Assembly (NCBI GenBank): GCA_021234155.1 | Contig: JAJEKV010000033.1 | Coordinates: forward strand, 2,519,454-2,583,453 | Source of the DNA: Isoetes taiwanensis | Taxonomy: Eukaryota > Streptophyta > Lycopodiopsida > Isoetales > Isoetaceae | Reading direction: 5' to 3' | DNA length: 64,000 nucleotides | In this document: positions 33,956 to 43,765 of the stretch, in pieces | Layout: every line of letters begins with the position of its first letter | Position numbering within the stretch: the first letter of the stretch is position 1 | Notes under the pieces: model-generated | What the model saw: only the letters and a program-made list of their open reading frames with translations | Told to the model about the DNA's origin: nothing | The model's database searches: none | Position numbers and translations under genes: made by a program

Positions 33956-34022
33956 GTCTCACAGCTCGCGCCTGGTCGCAGAACTAAATTTTTGTTTTGA
34001 AGCGAGGCGCAAGCTGTGAGAC
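33956..34022 (+). repeat. Inverted repeat hp1 (module 1)
   Basis: Left arm GTCTCACAGCTCGCGCCTGG and right arm GGCGCAAGCTGTGAGAC enclose an AT-rich loop with ACTAAATTTTTGTTTTGA. The hairpin spans about 67 nt. Three relatives follow within the element. Confidence 0.8.
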
Positions 34023-34144
34023 ATCGAGCCAAGAACACCAAAACATGATGAATTTGAGAAAAATAATGTGGTAGGGCTAATTCTAAGGTAGGAATTAGTT
34101 AGAATAGCATGTTTTAATTACCAAAAAACCCTAGAAATGTATGA

Positions 34145-34212
34145 GATCTCACAGCTCGCGCCTGGTCGCAAAACTAAACATTAGTATTGGAACAAGGCGC
34201 AAGCTGTGAGAC
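34145..34212 (+). repeat. Inverted repeat hp2 (module 1)
   Basis: Same arms as hp1 (TCTCACAGCTCGCGCCTGG ... GGCGCAAGCTGTGAGAC), 189 bp downstream of hp1. The loop is AACTAAACATTAGTATTGGA. Confidence 0.8.
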
Positions 34213-34314
34213 CAATAGGTAGAAAAAGTCTGAAATAAGTATAAGTTTTAGATAAGTTGGTGCCTTAGCATGCTAAACAGAGCAACTTGAGTTTTGACCT
34301 AAAATTCCCCAAGC

Positions 34315-34322
34315 TATAAATA
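34315..34322 (+). promoter_or_regulatory. TATA box of module 1 (ORF1)
   Basis: TATAAATA lies 109 bp upstream of the H3-like ATG and downstream of the hairpin pair. The surrounding sequence (TTTGACCTAAAATT..CC) recurs before the TATA box of element C. Confidence 0.65.
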
Positions 34323-34423
34323 GATGTAGAACCCCCTCATTTTTTCGTCCAAGCCCTAGAAATCCGCTCTTCCCAACTTAGGCGATCTCTCGGCGCTTTT
34401 ATCCGATTGACGATCCGTAAAGC

Positions 34424-35684
34424 ATGGCCCGAACCAAACAGACCGCAAGGAAGCGTCGCCCAGGCGAAGCCACCAGCGCCACTGAGGCGGAGATCATTCG
34501 GAAGATGCTTCATGAGAGGCTCGCGAGAGGGGGACGTTCGCCTTCGGACGAGGAGCAAGACACGTCCGATCCGGATTGAGGGCTTCAACCAGCAGAAAGC
34601 AGAGGCAGACGAGGCCACATCACCGAACTCCATGGACGAGGAGACGAGGGAGGTGTATGAAGGAATAGAGCGGAGATCCGCAGCATAGAACAAGGCACTA
34701 TCTCATGACAAGACCCACGTAGAGATCCTCGGCGGGATGAGCAAGTAATGTGTCCGAGCCGCCGGAGGTAGCGCACTTAGAAGGTTCATCGAAAGTACGA
34801 AAGAGAAGGAGAAGGGAAGACAAAAAGAGGAAAAGGAAGGAAGAGGAACAAAAGGCAGCAGAAGAAAAGAAGAAAGCGAAAGGGAAGTTCGTGGGTGGCA
34901 TAAGGAGAACGGAAGGACTGCCCGCCAAGGAAGAGGCCAACCCCAACATTATCATCAAGGAGCTGCAACCTCGACGAACCCCCAAACCCTCCGGACGACT
35001 CTTTTCTCGATGGGGACTTCAACCCTAACGCCGTTGTGGAAGCTCTTCCAAGCACCCAGCGACGAAGGTGAAGTACCCGAAAGCAGCCGCCTGAAAGCAA
35101 CCCCAAAGAAGACCAAGTGCGGCCCCCCGAAAACCCGCATGGGATAGAAAGAAGAAACTACGACCTGCCCGGGAAGCCCACGCCACCGGCGGGTGAAGAT
35201 TTACGAGAGGAAGATGAGAGAGCACGAGGCCTACATGAAGAAATGGGAGGCCTACAACAAATATTATGAAGAAAAACAGGGTTAAGTTCATCGAGGGGGG
35301 GGCGACCAACGGCAAAGAAAACCTTAAGGTCGCCACCACCGGCCCAAGGTTCCCAAGCCGCCACCCGGAAGAAAAGCTGATAGGAAGGAGGTGGAGAGAA
35401 GAGCGTTAAGGGAGATTAGACACTTCCAGTAGCCTTCGGTCTCCCAATTCCCGTGCCCCTTTGCTCGGTTGGTGCGTGAAGTGATGCGGCCCTCTGAGCG
35501 TGACTTTAGAGTCACGCGACGGGCGCCGGCAATGCAAGAGGGCGGTGAGGCAAAGATAGTGCAACATTTTGAAGATTCAACGGCCTGCACTATCCACGCC
35601 AAGCGGGTAACCTTAATGCGACAAGACATGAGTCTTGCGACCCGCATTAAGGAGAACGCCTTAGAAACTTTTTGTTGTAAATAA
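34424..35684 (+). pseudogene. Element B ORF1: histone H3-like protein
   Basis: The protein has a canonical H3 tail, a long charged linker and an H3 histone fold. ATG 34424 encodes MARTKQTARK, identical to the start of histone H3 through Lys9, then RRPGEATSATEAE in place of the normal STGGKAPRK. A linker of roughly 290 codons is acidic first, then K/R/E-rich (KRRRREDKKRKRKEEEQK near 34800), with frameshifts and stops. From about 35331 the frame reads ERRALREIRHFQ, then a single TAG (35430), then FARLVREV, QEGGEAKIV, HFEDSTACTIHAKRVTLMRQD and MSLATRIKE, ending at TAA 35684. These match the alphaN, alpha1, alpha2 and alpha3 segments of H3. RHFQ and VTLMRQD resemble centromeric H3 more than canonical RKYQ and VTIMPKD. 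The breaks may be partly sequence error. Role inferred: chromatin targeting or anti-silencing by the element. Confidence 0.82.
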
Positions 35685-35813
35685 TTAAAAATTTTTGTAA
35701 TATAGAGCAATTTTGTGTACTTTGATGACATAAACTTGGTTAATTAGAGCAAATTAATAAGTTTTAGCTTTTATTCCAAAGAAATAGGACATTTGCAAGC
35801 CGAGAGACATGAT

Positions 35814-35876
35814 GTCTCACACCGCTACCGTCATAAAACTAAAAGTTAGTATTGAAGCGGGCGCAAGTCGTGAGAC
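35814..35876 (+). repeat. Inverted repeat hp3 (module 2)
   Basis: GTCTCACACCGCTACCGTC ... GCGGGCGCAAGTCGTGAGAC, with the loop ACTAAAAGTTAGTATTGAAG. It is a diverged relative of hp1/hp2, placed 130 bp after the end of ORF1. Confidence 0.7.
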
Positions 35877-36006
35877 CTCATAAAACTTGGCCAAAACAGC
35901 TCCAAATTGACCAAATAAGGGGTCGATTACGCTAATTTGATGAGCCCATCACCCTTACACCATTAGTTTACCCAAGTTGGACACCTTTGATCGAAATGAG
36001 ATCGAT

Positions 36007-36074
36007 GTCTCACGTTTCAGCGCCGGGTCGCAAAACAAAAAGTTAGTTTTGAAGCGAGGCAAGCCGCGTGAGAC
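36007..36074 (+). repeat. Inverted repeat hp4 (module 2)
   Basis: GTCTCACGTTTCAGCGCCGG ... GCGAGGCAAGCCGCGTGAGAC, with the loop CAAAAAGTTAGTTTTGAAG. It starts 193 bp after hp3, nearly the same spacing as hp1-hp2. Confidence 0.7.
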
Positions 36075-36264
36075 CTCTTACCATTTCTTCACCGGGACTT
36101 GTCAAAGTCACCTTCAACCCTCTTGCATAGCATCTTTTAGGTAACCTAGCCTTGTTCAAGCATCTCATATAGTCCTCAAACTCCTATTTTGACCTCGGAT
36201 AAGTTAGAATTACCCAATCCTAGGAAATTTTCAAGTCATCCAAAAATTAGGGTTTCCCCTTTTC

Positions 36265-36272
36265 TATAAATA
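36265..36272 (+). promoter_or_regulatory. TATA box of module 2 (ORF2)
   Basis: TATAAATA lies 122 bp upstream of the ORF2 start (ATG 36387), after a telobox-like TTAGGGTTT. The arrangement repeats that of module 1. Confidence 0.6.
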
Positions 36273-36386
36273 GACCCGCATTTCTCGGATAGCACCCTAC
36301 AAATCTGCTCCTGCCCTTCTAGCCCGATTTCCCAACTCCCGAGGCGCTCTTGCAACCGTTTTGTTACCCTCTTCCGCAATTAATCA

Positions 36387-37917
36387 ATGGCAACTTCGAT
36401 TTCCACGGATGGTATAGCGCCCGGCCTCATGCCGCTTGGCCGACGTCGACCAAATCTTCCAGATCTTGTGAAGGAGGTAGACGTCCAAGCAACCTTTGCA
36501 CGACCCACTTATAGTAGAGTCTTGATCAATTCCAAGCTAGGGTAGAACCAGCTAGTGCAACTCCCCCTTGTGTAGGATATTTTGTTCCTAGAGCCCCTCA
36601 GGCGGCATTAGACGATGTCCCGAACATCGCCAAATACCTCACAAACAAAGCGCCTGCACCCGAGCCAATGGTCCTAACCGCCAATCGTGACCAAGTACTT
36701 CTCTTTCAACACCGCCTACGGCAATCTTTCTTACCCACCGTCGCCGAGAACACCGTGGGGGAAACCTCCATTCCCCCATGGGCGTGGACCCATTAGCCAT
36801 AGTGGCGGAACAAATCTCTCCTCACACGGTATGAGCGGGGAGCAGGAAGGAAGGAAGAAGACTCTAAGAACAGAATCAAGAAGAGGAAGATTATGTCGAG
36901 CTCGGGACCCAAATGAGGAGCCGCCGACAAGCGAGAGCAGAGGGCAAGATTCTCGAAGAAGCCTTAGACTTCCCCGAGTCGCCACCCCCAAGTTAGGCAT
37001 CACAAGCCTAGCCCCCATTATAGTCGGGTGAGGAGTTTCTCGCCTCCTGTTTACATTCAAAAACCTCCCGAGTGCGTGGAAAGGGAGTATTCGCACCAAG
37101 AGTTGCCGCACCAACTCCTCAAGAATCGACTTGACGACTTCATCGCCCGAGGAGAGTCCTACTTCCTCCAAGTAAGGGAAGCCGACACTTTACACGGAGA
37201 GTTTACCTCCTCGGCATCCAAGCCTACAAAGAATATCGCATTATGGAGGCGCATAAGGCGCAGAACAAGCTACCGACTGAGGAGGAGTTCCTTGCTCTTC
37301 GTGAATGATGGGGATCTCCGCTTATGCGACCCTCAAACATCCTAACGGCAAGCTCGTCCCGCAGCACCTCCCCCCGATAGGACAGCGAATTCGACCTCGG
37401 AGGGCTTCAGCTTGATCGAGACTTCTGTGGAGCTCACCACGGTGGAGGTTGATGATTTCGAAGCGCATACTAGAGCTGGATACCGAAAGTGGCCGAGGAC
37501 CCGCCTCTAAATCCATTGTGTCACTACGCTATTACCCGCCAATCGGCCGATGGATGGAAGAATAGCGGTTATCCACCGCAGTTCACCCCCGTGAGGCGAG
37601 GAAGGAGTATCGCTTCGATTGCACTCGTGATTCGCCGCATGCACTAAGTTACCCTTAACACCGAAGTATGCAATCTGGTGAAGAGAGCGGTAGCACTCGG
37701 CGCCTCGACTTCTCAGCCATACCTTACAGCGGCGTGCAAGACTGCCAATGACAGCAATTATACCTCCCACCGCTGGTAATAGAAGATTTGGCAAGAGCAT
37801 TCTGGGTGGATCTCCGGCCAATGTCTTAGGAACTTGGGCCATTCAAAGGGAAATGCCCAAGTGAAAAAAGTTCCCGAGGATAATCCATCTTCACCGCAAA
37901 CAAATAGAAATGATTAG
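36387..37917 (+). pseudogene. Element B ORF2: damaged copy of the extra acidic ORF
   Basis: ATG 36387 (MATSISTDG) starts a broken frame that matches ORF2 of element X along its length. Matches include VGYFVPRAP, ALDDVPNIAKYLTNKA, VLTANRD, EEEDYVEL, LGITSLAPIIVG, DDFIA, VREADTLHGE, RYYPPIGRWME, and the C-terminal words VLRNLG and NAQVKK before a TAG at 37915-37917. Several frameshifts occur. Function unknown. It has its own upstream promoter-like module and precedes gag. Confidence 0.68.
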
Positions 37918-38083
37918 CGGTGGTTGCAAATTCTTTTGTATTAGTGTAATATAAAATATAAATATAATATTCTCTTTGCACTATAAATGTTTTGTTGATA
38001 TATTTTGTGTCCCCAACCATGCCAACAAACATAAATAATGCAAGAAAGCAAGGAAAACTAACCATGTAGATATGAACCACTTG

Positions 38084-39470
38084 TGTATGCAGCTAGAGGC
38101 CCGGCCTGCCAGGAGAACGACAACCTGCGGGAACTTACAGAGGAATGTGAGCCCGCCCAGTGCCACGCCCGGCAAGGAACCCCGCTTTGAAGAATTTGGA
38201 CAAATGACCCCGTAAGAAGAAATATCGCAAATGAGGACGGACCTCGAGCAGATAAAGGCCTTGCTAGCCGCCTGGCGTGGAGCAGGTTCGGTGGGTAACA
38301 GCTCAATCCGCGCAAGCATCAGGCTCGGAGAAACGATAGAGACAAGAAGAGGAGCAAAAGAGGAAGGTCCCCCAGCCTCCTCCTCGACTAAGCCTCAGAT
38401 TCAGACCGGATTCCTGGAGGAAGAAGAAGGGCGTAACCAAGTCCGAGCGGTATCGAAGGCGTAGAGGAACCCCTGACGGACTAATAAAGGGACACAAGAA
38501 CCCTCTCGACTACCGTAAGAAAGTAGACTCGTGATTGGGAAATGTTTGAAGGCCAGAAGCTCGAAAGCAATTCTCAAAGCAGAACAGTCGCATGGAGGCA
38601 GAGGCTTGGCTTTGACGAGATGAGCTTAATACGGCAATGCCTATGGTATGAAGGATAAGGATAAAGGCAGGTGGCAACAAATAACCCGAAGGGAGCAAAG
38701 ACGATTTGGTGGAAGGGCTATGCCAAGGCTCATGGCTTAAGCAGGATGCTTGCAGTTCAAGAAGTTTGCTAAAGCCTTCAAGCCTATTACGTCCCAAGAG
38801 AGCACAAGTCCAAGATGATGCAAAGAAGCTTCTACAAAGCTGTTAAGAAGGCAACAAGTCAAGCATTTAAATATACTGAGGGAATTTATGAGGCTAAGGT
38901 CGTATGTGCCAAAGTTAGGTGAGAAGCACGCAGTGGAAAGCTACATTGAAGGCCCGAATGAGGAGATCCGCAAGTTTGTAAGGGCAATAAACCCGAGAAC
39001 AATATCGGTTTTTATCCAAGGCAATAAGTTTGCAAAGGAACAGACCCTCGTAATAGCGGGCGTAGGCAGCAGCAGATTACCAAGATAAAGGCAAGGCAAA
39101 GAAAGGCGCCAGCCCGGAGGACGTAGCCCAGCCCAGACTAGAGCCCCATATAGTGGCAATCAAGGGAAGCGGCAGAGAAGAAGCGTGTATCTTTCAAAGA
39201 CAAACAGAAGGGTCAAACTACTCCAAAGCAAAGGCGATCCTTCTCGCAGCCATGCCCAAGGAGAAGAGACAGAGTGCATAGAAAAGCAGCTTTTGCTTCC
39301 GTGTGTTTCCAACCAAACCATAGGACAAAATGAACCCGCCCATATGTCATGAGTGCAAATGCCAGCGAAGTTGGGAGATTGGGACACTTTGATCGACGAC
39401 GACGGGCGAGGAGGCCCGCGACTACATCTGTGGTGAGTGTCATATCTTTGCCGCAATAGATACTGAGCAA
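38084..39470 (+). pseudogene. Element B: gag region
   Basis: The region begins after a conserved splice-acceptor-like TGTATGCAG. FEEFGQMTP, MRTDLEQIKALLAA and GYAKAHGLSR align with the gag of element X. Near 39330 a degenerate zinc knuckle is visible (CHEC...). Multiple frameshifts prevent a continuous protein. Confidence 0.75.
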
Positions 39471-42400
39471 GCAGAGCCGCGAGCCAAAAAAGTAATTTCC
39501 ACGGTGTGAAAAAGGCCAAGGCCAAGTCAATTATAGTCCCGATAGATTCGAAGTAGCCATAACTTTGCATCTCCCGCAATGGTTCAAATGTTGAAGTTGA
39601 AACCATTAAAGTCAAAGCCAAGGCCCGCCCGTTGTCTTAGCAAGTGGAGCAAAGAAGGCAGACGGGTAAAAGAATCAACTTTGACATCGACTTTGCCGGG
39701 ATTAAGATCCGGATGGGGGCGAGGTAATGGGCATCGGCAAATACGACTTGATCATAGGTATGGAGTACCTTGGACCAGCAGGGGCCATTATCGATTGTGA
39801 AAGCGAGGGTGACCTTCCCAACAACTCCGACGGCAAGATCATTGAGATAACAGGTAAAGAAGTTGTGCCCATCATGCGGTGCATGTCTTCTAAACTACTG
39901 TTCAAGTGCATTAAGAGTGAGCAAGTAGCATACGTCTTCAAGCTTGAGATTAGCGAAATGGAATTGGAAGGAAGCAAAGAAGACAAGATGCTCGGCCAAG
40001 TTGCCGGGCAAATAGCTAAGTTGATCACGGAGTTCCACGATCTCTTTCCGGATGAGATCAAGCAGCCCCTCCTTATAGGGGAGTCGAAAGTGCTAGATAG
40101 CACTCAACCGAACAAAGCCTACAAGCAAGGCTCCATATAGAATGACAACGCAGAGTTGTCGAGCTGAAGAAGCGCTAGTGAGCCGCCGACCTAGGTTTCA
40201 TTAGATCTAGTGTCTCGCCGCTTGGAGCCCATTCTTTTGTCAAGAAGAAGGATGGATCCTTGAGGATGTGCATAGACTATAGACGGTTGAATAAGCACAC
40301 CATTAAAAACAAGTATCGCTTCCAAGATCGATCGACTTGATGGATCGGCCAAGGAGCAAAGATCTTCTCCAAAATCGACTTAAGGTCGCTTATCATCGAT
40401 ACGGATAAAGGAGGAAGATATCCACAAGACCGCCTTCGGGACGCTTTATGGGCATTATGAGTTCACGGTGATGCCTTTCGCTTATCAAATGCCCCCGCAA
40501 CGCTCATGAGGCTCATGAACTATATCTTCGTGGAGTTCCCGGACACCTTTGTGATTGTTTTCTTTGATGACATTTTGGTGTATAGTGCATCCCTTGAAGA
40601 GCACGGCAACACTTAAGAAGGGTGCTAGAGAAGTTGAAGAGGCACCGCTAGAAAATGCCAAGTTGTCGGCGCCACTTCGCAACGCAGAAGGTGGAATACC
40701 TTGGTCATGTGATTCTCGGCAGAAGGCATCTCGACGGACCCCGCCAAGATTGAGGCAGTTGATCTCGGCTGGCCTAAAAGAATGTGCACGAGGTCAGAAG
40801 TTTTCTGGCCTAGCAGGGGTACTACGGTGAAGTTCGTGAAGAACTTTGCTAAGATAGCAGCCCCAAGTAATGCACTGACGAGGGCGCAGAAGGTGAAAGA
40901 TTGGGTAGAGCATTGGCACAAGAAAGCCCAAAAGGGGTTTGAATTGTTGAAAGAAGCTCGGACGACAGCCCCCCCCTTGACCTTGCCGACCCGGAGAAAG
41001 ATAAGCCGGTAGCAAATGTATGCGCAGTAAGATAGCTACAAAAGTGCATGGCTTATGCAAGAAGAGCGGTGGGTAGCCGTATGATTCCGTAAGATGAACG
41101 ACGCCGAGACACACGCTACCCAACGACGATCGAATTGCTTGGGTTGTCGGCATTAAGAATATGGAGGCACTATCTCTTGGGAAGGAAGTTCCAATTGATA
41201 CCACCATCGAGCCTCCAATATGTATTCACGCAACCACACCTTAATCCGAGGCAAATCTGAGATGGATGGAGTTCCTCGAAGAATATGACTTTTGATATAG
41301 TCTACAAGCCTGAAGCTCAATGTGGTAGCAGAGAATCCAAGGCATCCCCCGACAACTAGAGTGCATTGTAATGTAATTTCGACGCCTCCAAATGACTTTG
41401 GTAAGAAGATTGAAGAGTCATTGCCAACGGATGTGGGTTTCGTGGAAGTATGGGCAAGCCTCTAAGGAGGCTAGAACAGATAAAGAGCGGGAGGCCTTCA
41501 AGCATTATAAGAAGGAAAGCAACCTCAATACCATAAGAACAAGTTGTGCGTAAATCGGAATCATCAGTGTAAGGAAGTTGATCCTCCATGACACGCAGCA
41601 ACAACCCAATAGCCGGGCCACGGGATTCATGAAAACATATTTCAAAGTCGCGCAGCAAATTATTATTGGCCGAAAATGAAGAAGCAAATAGCTCGCTACA
41701 TCAAGGAATGTCACCTTATGCCGCCAGACGGCTAAGCGAGCAGCTTCAATTCTGTGGCATTAGAGCCACTAGCGGTGCCAAACGCCAAGTGGGAGGTAAT
41801 CGCGGCATGGATTTCATCACGTGACTCCTAAGAACAAGAGGCAAGGGATGCCTTGATGGTAGTGGTCGACAAGTTGTCAAAGATGGCACATTTTGTACCT
41901 TGCAGACCAGCCATACAAACTATGGATACAAAGAAAGCTCTTCACCAAAGAGATCTTCGTGCTTCATGGCATGCCAAGGGAGATTATCTCCCATGTGGAT
42001 CCGGGGTTCATGAGTGCCTTTTGGCAAGACCTCTTTGGCGACGATTCGCACTAAGCTATCCATGAGCACGCTGCATCATCCCCCTCGGATATGGCCGCAT
42101 CTTGAGCGGACCAACAGGATCTTAGAAGACATGCTAAGAAACTATGTCCGAATAAGCAAAGTATGTGGGAAGAATTTATTCACTTGGTGGAGTTTGCATA
42201 CAATAGCACCAAGCGGCAATCATCCCAAATGTCGCCATTTATGATCAATTATGGCTATCGCTGCCTAACTCCGCATTAATTTGGCACAACCCCGTGTCAA
42301 AGTAGAAGTTTCGCAGCCAGATGTTGGCCGATATGCAGCGTAAACTCGTGGAAGAAGTTCGAGGTTATCCGCTAGCAGCAAGAAGAAGTCGCCGTAAAAG

Positions 42401-42914
42401 CATCATCGCCGAACAAGCATCGAAACGTACCGAGAGAGTTCAAAGTTGGAGATGATGTATGGCTCAAGATAAAGGTGAAACAGCTAAGCTCAAGATTGGC
42501 AATTGCAAGAAGCTTGCTCCAAGGTGGGCTGGACCCTTCGTAATAATCAAGAGAGTAGGTAATCAATCCTACAAGTTGGATTTGCCAAAGACACCTAAAG
42601 ATTCATAAGATCTTCCACGCGAGTTTGCTGAAGAAGCATACTCCAAATCTAGACGGTCTTGGGACACTCCAACGTTGTTGGAAATGACGAGGAGCAAAAT
42701 GGAAATAGTTCCGTAAATGATCCTTGATAAAGCTTTCAAGAAGACAAGGAGGTCGGAGTTCCTCCAATACTTGGTCAAATGGAAGCACTTGCCGCTGGAA
42801 GACGCGACGGGGTACTTAAGAAGGATTTAGTAAAGCAAAGTACCTACGCTTTATGGAGCAATGGGACGCAAGGTCATCCTCAAGAAATCGCCTCGTGCAT
42901 GTCGATTTGTGTAG
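39471..42914 (+). pseudogene. Element B: protease, RT, RNase H, integrase, chromodomain
   Basis: The order is the same as in element A, with a frameshift every one to two hundred bases. Recognisable parts are the protease C-terminus (MGIGKYDLIIGMEYLGPAG near 39727), the linker (EVVPIMRCMSSK), RT words (ILRMCIDYR-like near 40260; [11 protein letters not shown] near 40560), RNase H around 41030-41230 and the integrase zinc finger near 41590-41720. Also seen are VVDKLSKMAHFV (41860), RTNRILEDMLRNYV (42108) and the chromodomain segment near 42730-42830. Breaks concentrate at codons that are CAG in element A. Confidence 0.88.
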
Positions 42915-43751
42915 GTTAATTCTTGTATAGATTAATCCACGCGATGCAACCTATGCTTGGTATGGGCCGCATGCGTTGTTATCGATGATGAGACCACTAC
43001 GGTGATCTCTAGGGCGTGGTGTAATGTCAATGTAGGCATGACCGCGTTCGCTGGGCGAGTAGAAGGTAGATTAGAAAGTCTACTGTCCCACGGAAGTAGA
43101 CGACCTCGAGAGAAAGGAGGTCATTAAGAATGCATTGATAGGGAAAGCACCTTTTAGCCCCATATATGCTTTGATAGGAGGAATCCATCCTTCACGCCCC
43201 ACGCTAGAAGGATATCCTCCACGCCGGGCAACTAGAGGTGTAGGCATGAGCCGCATATAGGCATATAGGGTTGCCTCCACGGCCATTATGGAAGATTCAT
43301 CCTCTTCCTACGGAGATTAGCCATGCATTCATGTAGATAGGTGGGTTGGTCACCATATAACCAAAATTTATTAAATAATTAAAACGGTACTAACGTAGTG
43401 TCGACCAAGCAGCCAAGAGAGCCCGTAGGGCAAGGAGGTCGAAGCTGTTTACTTGCAACACAAGTTTTGTTGGAATGTGTTGCAAGGAATGAAGAGTACC
43501 TCTGACAATAATTATAGATATGAAATGTTGAAATTTTGTCTAACTTAAGATAGTGAATACCTTGTTTAATGATGTTGTGAATTGTTAAGCATTCCATAGT
43601 ATGATGACGGATAATGTTTTAAAAATATTACCTTAGGGTAATCCCCGGTAAATGTATAACTATTATATTGTATGCATCACGCTGATTGCGCATTGCGATT
43701 AGGAAGATTCCAAGGTGGGAGACCAATGATGTCGCGGACAAAGATCATTTC
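42915..43751 (+). other. Element B: 3' untranslated region
   Basis: Non-coding sequence homologous to 6239-7065 and 63690-64000. It includes the block GAGACCACTACGGTGATCTC and several purine-rich inverted segments (GACCTCGAGAGAAAGGAGGTC). Confidence 0.75.
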
Positions 43752-43765
43752 AAAAGTGGGGAGAA
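43752..43765 (+). other. Element B: polypurine tract
   Basis: AAAAGTGGGGAGAA directly precedes the 3' LTR start TGTGACGTTCC. Confidence 0.8.

Noticed and set aside
39213-39621. Minus-strand frames of 105 and 153 codons in element B
   Set aside because: They are antisense to gag/protease sequence and conserved in no other copy.
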